From the NCBI GenBank assembly GCA_964531285.1, contig CAZHDI010000055.1:1-19733 (forward strand): a stretch of 19,733 nucleotides of DNA. Direction: 5' to 3'. This stretch comes from CAZHDI01 sp964531285. Its GTDB lineage: Bacteria > Pseudomonadota > Alphaproteobacteria > JAJFIK01. The notes under the pieces are model-generated. The model was not told the DNA's origin. It did no database searches and worked only from the letters and a program-made list of their open reading frames with translations. Shown one piece after another: positions 7,030 to 16,380 of the stretch. The position numbers were made by a program, and so were the translations under genes. How positions within the stretch are numbered: position 1 is the first letter of the stretch; every line of letters begins with the position of its first letter.

Positions 7030-8565
7030 GTTACACAGCGCAACGATGCCTCTTCTGTGCCCGCCGGCGGCGGCGGGCGTCCCCATGCGGTGATCATTGG
7101 CAGCGGGTTCGGCGGCCTCGCGGCGGCAGTCCGGCTGGGCGCGCGCGGCTACCGGGTGACCGTTCTGGAGCGGCTCGACGCCCCCGGCGGGCGGGCCTAT
7201 GTGTTCCGCCAGGATGGGTTCACCTTCGATGCGGGGCCGACCATCATCACCGCACCCTTCCTTCTCGAAGAATTGTGGGCGTTGTGCGGGCGGCGGCTCA
7301 GCGATGACATCACACTGAAATCCCTGTCGCCGTTCTACCGGCTCCGGTTTCATGACGGATCCCATTTCGATTGCTCCGCCGACCCCGATGCCATGCGCGC
7401 CGAAATCGCCCGGTTCTCCCCGGGCGACGTGGAGGGGTATGAGCGCTTCATGCGCGAAAGCGAGGCCATCTTTCGGGTCGGGTTCGAGGAACTCGGCCAT
7501 GTGCCCTTCGGATCGCTGAGCGATATGGTCCGCATTCTGCCGGATCTGGCGACGCTGCATGGCTATCGCTCCGTCTACGGCCTGGTGGCGCGCTATATCA
7601 AGGACGAGCGCCTGCGCGTGGTCCTGAGTTTTCATCCGCTGCTGGTCGGCGGCAATCCGTTCTCGACGACGGCGGTCTATTGCCTGATCTCCTTCCTGGA
7701 ACGCCATTGGGGCGTTCATTTCGCCATGGGCGGCACCGGGACCCTGGTCACCGGTCTTGTCGGCCTCATCGAAGGGCAGGGCAACACGGTGCGCTGCAAT
7801 GCCGAGGTGGCCGAGATCCTTCTGGAGGGCAAGCGCGCCTCGGGGGTGCGGCTCGCCACGGGCGAGACGATCAAGGCGGATATCGTCGTCTCCAATGCCG
7901 ATACGGCGTGGACGTATAAAAAGCTTCTGCCCAATGCGGCCCGCAAGCGCTGGCGCGATGCCAAGGTCGATGCGGCCCGGTATTCCATGAGCCTGTTTGT
8001 CTGGTATTTCGGCACCAAACGCCGCTATCCCGATGTGCCCCATCACACCATTCTGCTGGGGCCGCGCTATAAGGGCCTGATCCAGGATATTTTCGACCAT
8101 AAGCGGCTTGCGGATGATTTCAGCCTCTATCTGCACCGGCCCACCAAGACGGATCCGTCTTTGGCGCCGGACGGCTGCGAGGCGTTCTACGTGCTCTCGC
8201 CAGTGCCTCATCTCGACAGCGGTATCGACTGGTCGACCCAGGCCGAGCCCTATCGCCAGGCCATCGCGCAGCATTTGAGCGAGGTGATGCTGCCGGATCT
8301 CGAGACCGAGGTCGTCTCGTCACGGATCATGACGCCGCAGGACTTTCAGGACCGGCTGCTGTCCTTCAAGGGCGCGGCCTTTGGCATGGAACCGGTGCTG
8401 ATGCAAAGCGCCTGGTTCCGGCCCCATAACCGCAGCGAGGACATTGACGGGCTGTTTCTGGTCGGCGCGGGGACCCATCCCGGCGCGGGCCTGCCCGGGG
8501 TGCTCTCATCCGCCCGTGTTCTAGACAAGGTCGTTCCCGATGCAGACCAGATCGTCCCGGCCTGA
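7021..8565 (+). CDS. crtI: phytoene desaturase
   Basis: A 514-residue FAD-dependent CrtI-type desaturase that introduces double bonds into phytoene on the way to neurosporene or lycopene at the membrane. The N-terminal dinucleotide-binding motif is GSGFGG (27-32), followed by ARGYRVTVLE and PGGRAYVF (56-63). The C-terminal signature GLFLVGAGTHPGAGLPGVL (477-495) is typical of bacterial CrtI. How many desaturation steps it performs cannot be read from sequence. The start is uncertain: ATG 7021 lies within the operator palindrome and has no ribosome binding site; GTG 7057 would still leave the whole FAD motif; TTG 6985 would extend it. crtB overlaps the 3' end by 26 bases, so the two enzymes are made together. 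Confidence 0.95.
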   Translation: MLTVTQRNDASSVPAGGGGRPHAVIIGSGFGGLAAAVRLGARGYRVTVLERLDAPGGRAYVFRQDGFTFDAGPTIITAPFLLEELWALCGRRLSDDITLKSLSPFYRLRFHDGSHFDCSADPDAMRAEIARFSPGDVEGYERFMRESEAIFRVGFEELGHVPFGSLSDMVRILPDLATLHGYRSVYGLVARYIKDERLRVVLSFHPLLVGGNPFSTTAVYCLISFLERHWGVHFAMGGTGTLVTGLVGLIEGQGNTVRCNAEVAEILLEGKRASGVRLATGETIKADIVVSNADTAWTYKKLLPNAARKRWRDAKVDAARYSMSLFVWYFGTKRRYPDVPHHTILLGPRYKGLIQDIFDHKRLADDFSLYLHRPTKTDPSLAPDGCEAFYVLSPVPHLDSGIDWSTQAEPYRQAIAQHLSEVMLPDLETEVVSSRIMTPQDFQDRLLSFKGAAFGMEPVLMQSAWFRPHNRSEDIDGLFLVGAGTHPGAGLPGVLSSARVLDKVVPDADQIVPA

Positions 8566-9613
8566 TCCGGCGCGTGAGCGCGATGCCGCCGTGTGCCGCC
8601 GGCTTATCCGGCATGGCTCCAAGACATTCCATGCGGCCTCGCTGTTCCTGCCGGCCCGTCTGCGCGATCCGGCCTATGCGCTTTATGCGTTTTGCCGGTT
8701 GTCCGACGACACGGTGGATGGCGAGGGCGTGCATCTGGAGTCCATGGACCGCCTGCGGGCGCGCCTCGCGCGGGTCTATGAGGGGTGTCCGGAGGATGCG
8801 CCGGTCGACCGGGCCTTTGCCGATGTGGTCGAGACATTCGACATGCCTCAAGCGCTGCCGGAGGCTCTGCTGGACGGGCTGGACTGGGATCTGCGCGAAC
8901 AAACATATGAGACACTGTCGGATCTTTACGGCTATGCCGCCCGTGTGGCGGGCGGCGTGGGCGTGATGATGGCGGTGCTGATGGGCACGCGCGAGGCGGC
9001 CATGCTGGCGCGGGCGTGCGATCTGGGCGTTGCGATGCAATTGACCAATATCGCCCGCGATGTGGGTGAGGACGCCCGGGCGGGTCGGCTTTATCTGCCG
9101 CGTGCCTGGATGCGCGAGGCCGGGCTCGATCCGGAGGCGTTCCTCGCGCAGCCCGATTTTTCACCCGCTCTTGGGACAGTCGTCGCGCGGCTCCTCCATG
9201 ACGCGGATCGTCTTTATGCGCGTTCGGAAAGCGGTATTGCGGGCCTGCCGCCGGGCTGCCGTCCGGCAATCTTCGCGGCGCGGCATCTTTATGCCGAGAT
9301 CGGCCGGCAGGTCGAACGCAACGGGCATGACTCGGTGTCGACGCGGGCTGTTGTCAGTGCACGGCGTAAAGCTACGCTTCTGGCCAAGGCGCTGGCGGCG
9401 GCCCATACGCCCCGCGACCTGGATCTCAGCCCACCCTTACCTGAGACGGCGTTCCTTGTGCGCGCGGCGGAACGCGCCTTCGACCGGACAGACTTGGCGT
9501 GCGGCGAGGATACAGTGCCCTGGTGGCGGATGGGCGAGCAGATCGGCCGGGCCGCTGAGCTTCTGGCCGGGGTTGAGCAACGCCGCCTGCGGTCTCCCCG
9601 GCCCGGCGCGTGA
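8540..9613 (+). CDS. crtB: 15-cis-phytoene synthase
   Basis: A 357-residue squalene/phytoene synthase that joins two geranylgeranyl diphosphates into phytoene, the first committed step to C40 carotenoids. Both Mg-diphosphate-binding Asp-rich motifs are present: DDTVD (56-60) in YAFCRLSDDTVD, and NIARDVGED (170-178), followed by the conserved AGRLYLP (181-187). HGSKTFHAASLFLP (25-38) is the usual N-terminal family motif. ATG 8540 overlaps the end of crtI by 26 bases, which implies translational coupling and a crtI-crtB operon under the operator at 7012-7029. The length is slightly above that of many bacterial homologues. No later carotenoid genes (crtA, C, D, E, F) are in the window, so the final pigment is unknown. 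Confidence 0.95.
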   Translation: MQTRSSRPDPARERDAAVCRRLIRHGSKTFHAASLFLPARLRDPAYALYAFCRLSDDTVDGEGVHLESMDRLRARLARVYEGCPEDAPVDRAFADVVETFDMPQALPEALLDGLDWDLREQTYETLSDLYGYAARVAGGVGVMMAVLMGTREAAMLARACDLGVAMQLTNIARDVGEDARAGRLYLPRAWMREAGLDPEAFLAQPDFSPALGTVVARLLHDADRLYARSESGIAGLPPGCRPAIFAARHLYAEIGRQVERNGHDSVSTRAVVSARRKATLLAKALAAAHTPRDLDLSPPLPETAFLVRAAERAFDRTDLACGEDTVPWWRMGEQIGRAAELLAGVEQRRLRSPRPGA

Positions 9614-9620
9614 GGCCGTC

Positions 9621-9788
9621 ATGGAAGACCGCAATTGGATCTTCTTCATTGAACTGATGGTCTTCAGCGGTGCGGCCATCGCGTTCGGCCTTTGGGAGCT
9701 TTACAAGCTCCGCCAGGACCGCAAGGCGCAAGAGAGCCGGCAGGACAGCGACGAAGACGCGCCCGATCCGATGGACGGCGGCGGCTAA
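9621..9788 (+). CDS. small single-span membrane protein at the end of the crtIB operon
   Basis: A 55-residue protein with one membrane helix (about residues 6-27, aromatic and Leu/Ala-rich), a short basic segment (KLRQDRK) that should be cytoplasmic, and an acidic, Gly-ending tail. No catalytic motif. It starts seven bases after the crtB stop, so it probably shares the crtI-crtB transcript. Similar short membrane proteins occur in other alphaproteobacteria, but I know of no function. Its TAA stop overlaps the stop codon of the convergent minus-strand gene. Codon use and the clear helix make it a likely real gene. Confidence 0.7.
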   Translation: MEDRNWIFFIELMVFSGAAIAFGLWELYKLRQDRKAQESRQDSDEDAPDPMDGGG

Positions 9789-10360
9789 AACAGCCGGTCG
9801 GAGACCACATCCTGGGCGCCCATGCGCACACCCTGACGCAGCGCATGGCCGGCATCGTCTACCAGCACCGTGACCATCATTTCCCGGCGGTTGGGGATGG
9901 CGCGCATCCATTCCAGCGTGTCGTTGTCGAGATCCAGGTCCTCGATACCGAATTCGACCTGCAGGACGGGCAGCGGTTCCCGACTGGCCCCCGCGCGCGG
10001 GCGCCGGGCATCGATCTTGGTGATCCGTCCGCGAATGGCCTTGGAGCCGGCGGGGACCGCGCTGCGCCGGCGATATATGCCGTCGGCGTACCACGAGCCC
10101 TGACCGGGCTGCACCGTGACATAGGCGGTGTCGAACAGAGCGAATTCCTTGTCGCCGTTCACCTCGGCCACGGAGATGGTACTGATTTCCAGATCGAGGC
10201 GCGGGTCCGCCTCTTCGGCCAGGGCGCGCGGCGAGACATAATCGGTGCGCAACTGGATGGCCTCGCCGGTGGCGCGGGTCCAGGCGTAGAGCCCGACCAT
10301 GACGACCAGGACCAGAGAATGCAGCGCAATGGTCGCGCCGATGCGTGTCCAATGGCTCAT
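9785..10360 (-). CDS. GDYXXLXY-domain protein
   Basis: A 191-residue protein with one N-terminal membrane helix or uncleaved signal (about residues 8-27) and a periplasmic domain. The domain resembles the GDYXXLXY family, but the name-giving motif is degenerate: ADPRLDLEIS (around residues 51-60) replaces GDYxxLxYxIS. The following YVTVQPGQGSWYADGIYRR and IRGRI also fit the family. Its ATG overlaps the stop of the upstream DUF2157 gene (TGA within ATGA), the usual arrangement for this pair, which suggests a two-protein membrane complex of unknown function. The C-terminal VVSDRLF ends at a TAG that shares bases with the TAA of the small gene coming the other way. Function unknown. Confidence 0.75.
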   Translation of the reverse strand: MSHWTRIGATIALHSLVLVVMVGLYAWTRATGEAIQLRTDYVSPRALAEEADPRLDLEISTISVAEVNGDKEFALFDTAYVTVQPGQGSWYADGIYRRRSAVPAGSKAIRGRITKIDARRPRAGASREPLPVLQVEFGIEDLDLDNDTLEWMRAIPNRREMMVTVLVDDAGHALRQGVRMGAQDVVSDRLF

Positions 10361-11799
10361 GGCCGCTCTCCGTCACGGGCGCCGTCGACCGGGGGCGGCG
10401 GCGGGATGTCGTCGAGATCCACCTCGCCGTCGGTCTCCTGTTGCGCCAGACCCTGGCTGATCTGTTCCAGCAGGATCAGGAAGATAAGGACGCCGGCGCC
10501 GCCGATGGTCAGGAGCCGGGCTTGCTCGGAGATGCCGAACACGCCGGCCAGGACGATCTGGACGATGCCGATCACCGCGCCCAGAACGCCGAGGCTCAGC
10601 AGGATGTCATCGCGGCGCCAGGCGCCGAAACTGGCGACCCAAAGGGCAAACACCAGGTAGAGGGCCGCCGGAACCGCATCGAGCAGAATGAAGGCGGCCG
10701 GCGGCAGCTCGAACACCAGCGCCTCGAAATAGGGATAGGCAATGGGGTAGCCCAGGCCGAAGGTGAGGATCAGCATGACCATGGGCACATCGATCGCGCG
10801 CAGCCGGTTGGCGATGGCCGCGACCATGGTCATGATCAAACTCAAGACGCTCAGCCCGCTGACCGCGGTGCCCCAGGCCAGCCAGCCGAACATGCGCTCA
10901 TCATGGCCTTCCAGGCCCGTCACCTCGGCCAGCAGATCGAACAGGCGATTGCCGCTGCTGGCCAGCGAAAGATAGAACAGGCTGGCCAGCATGGCGGCGA
11001 GTGCCGTGCGCTCCAGCGCCCGTCCGGCGCCCCAGGTGCCCCTCGACATGGCGTGGGCGACGATCCAGACCGTGGTCCACAACAGCACATGCACGCTGGA
11101 ATATTGCAGCGGGTCCCAATTGAAGATGTTGCCGGCTGCCGTGAAGATCGTCAGCCACGCCCAGACCAGCATGGCGGCGAAGGCGAAATAGACGCCGGGT
11201 TCCCAACGCCAGCGGCCGACCAGCACGCTCGCGGGGATAAAAAACACCAGGAAGCCCCAGTGAAACTGGGTGCCGAAATTCAGATACTCGGTCGCCGTCC
11301 AGGCCGCCGACAGGGTGAGCGCCAGAAGCAGCGCAAACCGGGACCCGATAATCGCCGCGGCGGCCAGGGCACCCACCGCGGCGATGAACAAAATGGCGCC
11401 GTCGGCATAGAGCGTGGAGACCTTGAACACCTCGCCGATGGTCCAGACTGCCAGGGTAAAGGCGAGCAGCGCCGCGAACAGACACAGATTCGCGCCAACC
11501 CGGCGGCCAACGGCCATCATCGTGCCCGAGAGGAGATAGAGGACCAGCATTGCGACGATGGGCAGAACCACACGCGCCAGCGGTGGCACATATTGCCAGA
11601 CCAGCACCATGGCCGTGGCCATGGCCGCCCCGAGGACAGCCGCCAGCATGGCCGACACGACCACCATCATCGGCACGGCAGGGCCCGACCGGCCCGTGCC
11701 GGTCACGACGGCAGCCCGTTGCCGCTCACTAATCAACCCTTGGGCGAGCCAGTGTTCCAGATCACGCCATAGCTGATGTGCATAAAGGGGTGGTTTCAT
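10357..11799 (-). CDS. DUF2157 polytopic membrane protein
   Basis: A 480-residue protein. The N-terminal soluble segment (YAHQLWRDLEHWLAQGLIS..., residues 6-28) is the DUF2157 type; it is followed by roughly a dozen or more membrane helices from residue 42 to about 455, and a C-terminal acidic and proline-rich tail (DLDDIPPPPPV). No transporter or enzyme signature is recognised. ATG 11799 is supported by GGGAGG nine bases upstream. It is co-translated with the GDYXXLXY gene behind it. The pair is common in proteobacteria and of unknown role. Nothing links it to photosynthesis except position, and transcription runs against the crt operon. Confidence 0.8.
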   Translation of the reverse strand: MKPPLYAHQLWRDLEHWLAQGLISERQRAAVVTGTGRSGPAVPMMVVVSAMLAAVLGAAMATAMVLVWQYVPPLARVVLPIVAMLVLYLLSGTMMAVGRRVGANLCLFAALLAFTLAVWTIGEVFKVSTLYADGAILFIAAVGALAAAAIIGSRFALLLALTLSAAWTATEYLNFGTQFHWGFLVFFIPASVLVGRWRWEPGVYFAFAAMLVWAWLTIFTAAGNIFNWDPLQYSSVHVLLWTTVWIVAHAMSRGTWGAGRALERTALAAMLASLFYLSLASSGNRLFDLLAEVTGLEGHDERMFGWLAWGTAVSGLSVLSLIMTMVAAIANRLRAIDVPMVMLILTFGLGYPIAYPYFEALVFELPPAAFILLDAVPAALYLVFALWVASFGAWRRDDILLSLGVLGAVIGIVQIVLAGVFGISEQARLLTIGGAGVLIFLILLEQISQGLAQQETDGEVDLDDIPPPPPVDGARDGERP

Positions 11800-12011
11800 G
11801 CCCCAAACCTCCCGACTCCAAGCCGCAGTCTAGAGCAAATCGCGGCTATGAAGCGAGCACGCGGTGAGGACAATCCGCCGGGCCGGCAAAAAAAGCCTGC
11901 CGGGTCTCCGGTTGCGCGGCGAATCGCCGGCGCGTGACCTTCGACGGTCTGTCACAATCTCAGGGTAGAACGGACATTGCAGACGACCCGAACCAAAGGA
12001 ATCAAGACGCC
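11800..12011. promoter_or_regulatory. divergent intergenic region between DUF2157 and phoX-like genes
   Basis: These 212 bases must hold both outward promoters. For the minus strand, TTGTCC and CATAGC separated by 17 bases is a weak candidate. Towards the phoX-like gene a CTGTCAC (11949-11955) resembles one half of an alphaproteobacterial PHO box, but the second direct repeat is not convincing (TCAGGGT). CCGGCA-N9-TGCCGG (11883-11903), with an A-run in the loop, is the only notable inverted repeat. AAAGGA (11995-12000) is the ribosome binding site of the plus-strand gene. Confidence 0.3.
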
Positions 12012-13985
12012 ATGACCGATATGACATCAGCGAAGAACGCCCAGGACCTGAGCGGCGGCGCCGCGATGGAGGCCAGCGACGATCAGCCGTCGAACCCGAC
12101 GCTTGCCCATGGCGCCGCGACCATCGGCGATGTCATCGCGGCCCGCCTGTCGCGCCGGGGCGTTCTGACCGGTGCGCTGGCCACCGCCGTGCTGGCCGGT
12201 TGCGCGCCGCGCGCGCTTCAGGCCGCGACCGGCGAGGATGGGTCCGGGACCCTGCCGGCGTTCGAGTTTCCCGAAATCGCCCGGGCCATCGACGGCACCC
12301 ACCATGTCCCCGAGGGCTATCGGGCGGATCTGGTGATCCGCTGGGGCGATGGTCTGTTTGCCGATTCGCCCGCTTTCGATGCGGCGAACCAGAGTGCCGG
12401 CGCCCAGGCGCGCCAGTTCGGCTACAACAACGACTATATCGGGTTCGTGCCCCTCGATCCGGATGCCGAGGGCCATGCGCGTGCGCTTCTGTGCGTCAAT
12501 CATGAATACACCTCGACCGGCTTGATGCTCCCGGGTGTCGCCGAGGCCGGGCGCGAGGGGATCACCGCCGAACAGGTCGCCATCGAAATGGCCGCCCATG
12601 GCGGCACGGTTCTGGAGATCGTCGAACGGGACGGGCAATGGCAGGCTGTGACCGGATCGCCCTATAACCGGCGCATCACGGCGGACACGCCAGCGGAGGT
12701 GACCGGACCCGCCGCCGGCCATGACCGGATGAAGACGTCTGCCGACCCGACGGGGCGCCGGGTGCTGGGCACCATCAACAATTGCGCCGGCGGGATCACG
12801 CCCTGGGGCACGTATCTGATGGCGGAGGAAAACTTCCACGGCTATTTCTCCGGCGCGGTGTCGGAGGATCCGGCGGAAGCGGCGATCCAGGAGCGCTATG
12901 GGCTGCCGGGCGGCTGGTATGTCTGGGGCCGTTATCACGACCGCTTCGACATGACCAAGGAACCCAATGAGGCCAACCGGTTCGGCTGGGTGGTCGAGGT
13001 GGATGTCACCGATCCTCAGTCTACGCCCAAAAAGCGGACCGCTCTTGGCCGCTTCAAGCATGAAGGCGCTGAGAATGTCGTCGCGCCGGACGGGCGTGTG
13101 GTCATCTATATGGGCGACGATCAGCGCTTCGATTATGTCTACAAATTCGTGACCAAGGGTAAGTACGACGCGGACAATCCGGCGGCGAACAAAGACCTGC
13201 TGGATGATGGCACGCTCTATGTCGCCCGCTTCGACGCGAACGGCACGGTCGATTGGATGCCGCTGGTTCATGGCCACGGACCGCTGACCCCGGAGAACGG
13301 CTTTGCATCCCAGGCGGATGTTCTGATCGAAACCCGCCGCGCAGCGGATCTTCTGGGCGCAACGCCCATGGACCGTCCGGAAGATGTGGAACCCGATGCC
13401 CGGTCGGGCAGTGTTTGGGTGATGCTCACCAACAATTCCCGGCGCACCGAAGACCAGACCGATGCGGCCAATCCGCGGGCGGAAAACCGGTTCGGCCATA
13501 TCATCGAAATCAAGGAACCCGACGGCGATTTCGCCGCCACCCAGTCCCGCTGGGAGATCCTGGTGAAATGCGGCGATCCGTCGGACCCGGCCTTCGGGGC
13601 CATGTGGAATCCCGCGACAAGCGAGAACGGCTGGTTCGGCAGTCCCGACAACTGCGCGGTCGATCCCCAGGGGCGGCTGTGGATCGCCACCGACGGGAAT
13701 GAGAACACCGGCGCCAATGACGGCATCTGGGCGCTGGGTACCGACGGCGCCGGACGGGGCGCGGGCCGCGCCTTCTTCCGTGCGCCGGTCGGGGCCGAGG
13801 TGTGCGGCCCCAAATTCTCGCCCGATGGCCGGACCCTGTTCCTGGCGGTTCAACATCCCGGCGACGGCGACGGGGCGAGTTTCGCCAATCCGTCCACCCG
13901 CTGGCCGGACTTCAAGGACGGCGTGCCGCCGCGCCCGGCGGTGCTGGCCATTCGGCGCGTCGATGGCGGTCGCATCGGCGGGTAA
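12012..13985 (+). CDS. PhoX-family (DUF839) protein, Tat-exported, possible lipoprotein
   Basis: A 657-residue homologue of the Ca/Fe-dependent alkaline phosphatase PhoX, which releases phosphate from organic phosphoesters in the periplasm. The N-terminus has a twin-arginine motif LSRRGVLTG (46-54) before a hydrophobic stretch ending in LAGC (C64), so it may be a Tat-exported lipoprotein. Family signatures are GYRADLVIRWGD (102-113), RQFGYNNDYIGF (134-145), CVNHEYT (161-167), NNCAGGITPWGTYLMAEEN (256-274, with the conserved Cys and Glu), RFKHEGAENV (347-356), and near the end GPKFSPDGRTLFLAVQHPG. ATG 12012 is preferred over ATG 12021 because AAAGGA lies 11 bases before it. A terminator follows at 14021. 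Some DUF839 proteins are not phosphatases, so the substrate remains open. Confidence 0.85.
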   Translation: MTDMTSAKNAQDLSGGAAMEASDDQPSNPTLAHGAATIGDVIAARLSRRGVLTGALATAVLAGCAPRALQAATGEDGSGTLPAFEFPEIARAIDGTHHVPEGYRADLVIRWGDGLFADSPAFDAANQSAGAQARQFGYNNDYIGFVPLDPDAEGHARALLCVNHEYTSTGLMLPGVAEAGREGITAEQVAIEMAAHGGTVLEIVERDGQWQAVTGSPYNRRITADTPAEVTGPAAGHDRMKTSADPTGRRVLGTINNCAGGITPWGTYLMAEENFHGYFSGAVSEDPAEAAIQERYGLPGGWYVWGRYHDRFDMTKEPNEANRFGWVVEVDVTDPQSTPKKRTALGRFKHEGAENVVAPDGRVVIYMGDDQRFDYVYKFVTKGKYDADNPAANKDLLDDGTLYVARFDANGTVDWMPLVHGHGPLTPENGFASQADVLIETRRAADLLGATPMDRPEDVEPDARSGSVWVMLTNNSRRTEDQTDAANPRAENRFGHIIEIKEPDGDFAATQSRWEILVKCGDPSDPAFGAMWNPATSENGWFGSPDNCAVDPQGRLWIATDGNENTGANDGIWALGTDGAGRGAGRAFFRAPVGAEVCGPKFSPDGRTLFLAVQHPGDGDGASFANPSTRWPDFKDGVPPRPAVLAIRRVDGGRIGG

Positions 13986-14020
13986 CCGGTCAGAGCCGGC
14001 ACCAGTGTCATGGAGCGCAG

Positions 14021-14044
14021 CGGCAGCCCCCCGGGCTGCCGTTT
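14021..14044 (+). terminator. intrinsic terminator after the phoX-like gene
   Basis: CGGCAGCCC (14021-14029) pairs perfectly with GGGCTGCCG (14033-14041) across a three-base loop. The T-run after it is short (TTT), so strength is uncertain, but the position 35 bases after the stop fits. Confidence 0.55.
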
Positions 14045-14080
14045 GCCGTTGGGTCAAGGCCGACCAGCAAATGCCCGAAA

Positions 14081-14110
14081 TTGCACGGTGCGCGCCGGTC
14101 CGACTAGACT
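14081..14110 (+). promoter_or_regulatory. candidate promoter of the flavin monooxygenase gene
   Basis: TTGCAC (14081-14086), an 18-base spacer and TAGACT (14105-14110) form a plausible sigma-70 promoter about 42 bases before the start codon. A strong ribosome binding site AAGGGAGG (14137-14144) follows. Confidence 0.4.
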
Positions 14111-14152
14111 GAGATTCTCGGACAATGAAAGCGGCCAAGGGAGGGTTCGATC

Positions 14153-15961
<1,809 letters not shown>

Positions 15962-15978
15962 CCTGCGCTCCAAAAAAT

Positions 15979-16012
15979 AAGGCCGCGGCGGAAACGCTCC
16001 GCCGCGGCCTTT
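15979..16012. terminator. strong bidirectional terminator between monooxygenase and cold-shock genes
   Basis: A 14-bp perfect stem (15979-15992 with 15998-16011) around the loop AACGC contains GGCCGCGGCGGA and its complement. Read on the plus strand it ends in TTT; read on the minus strand it runs into TTATTTTTT. It therefore serves the two convergent genes, probably more efficiently for the cold-shock gene. Confidence 0.85.
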
Positions 16013-16052
16013 GTCGTCTGTAGATGCCGGCCTTCAGGCCGGGCAGGGCCGA

Positions 16053-16262
16053 TTATTCCGGGCGCAGATTGACGGCGGCCGGCTTGCCCTTGCGCGGGTC
16101 GACTTCGGTTTCGAAAGCAACGCGCTGACCTTCGTCGAGGCCATTCAGGCCCGAACGCTCAACGGCGCTGATGTGCACGAACACATCCGCTCCGCCGTCG
16201 TCCGGCGCGATGAAGCCAAAGCCTTTGGTCCCATTGAACCACTTGACGGAACCTTTCATCAT
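16053..16262 (-). CDS. cold-shock domain protein (CspA family)
   Basis: A 69-residue single cold-shock domain. It has the RNA-binding motifs KGFGFI (13-18, RNP1) and VFVHIS (27-32, RNP2), and the N-terminal GSVKWFNGTKGFGF that defines the family. CspA-type proteins bind single-stranded RNA and DNA and act as RNA chaperones in cold or stationary phase. Two ATGs are adjacent at 16262 and 16259; AAGGGAG eight bases before the first fixes the start. The 118-base gap to the DEAD-box gene upstream, which is on the same strand, could carry its own promoter or allow read-through; both products act on RNA structure. Confidence 0.95.
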   Translation of the reverse strand: MMKGSVKWFNGTKGFGFIAPDDGGADVFVHISAVERSGLNGLDEGQRVAFETEVDPRKGKPAAVNLRPE

Positions 16263-16294
16263 ATCGAGATCTCCCTTGGCTGATGAAATGCCTA

Positions 16295-16315
16295 CCGGAC
16301 CACATTCGTGTCCGG
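16295..16315 (-). other. hairpin in the 5' leader of the cold-shock gene
   Basis: CCGGACcAC-attc-GTGTCCGG forms an 8-bp stem with one bulged base, 33 bases before the start codon and just upstream of the ribosome binding site. Cold-shock genes often have structured leaders that control translation by temperature. A role here is inference. Confidence 0.3.
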
Positions 16316-16380
16316 CTCCTCGCAACCCCCGTCCGCCCGGCACCGCGCCGTGGCGCGCCGGAAGCCGCGAAACTGTGTGA

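Noticed and set aside
9692..11772. Long plus-strand open frames opposite the DUF2157/GDYXXLXY genes
   Set aside because: Products are rich in Gln, His, Arg and Gly without family features; the minus-strand products have clear membrane helices and the coupled start/stop of a known gene pair.
12027..14138. A 703-codon open frame on the minus strand opposite the phoX-like gene
   Set aside because: Antisense shadow of a GC-rich gene; the plus strand encodes a recognisable PhoX family protein over the same span.
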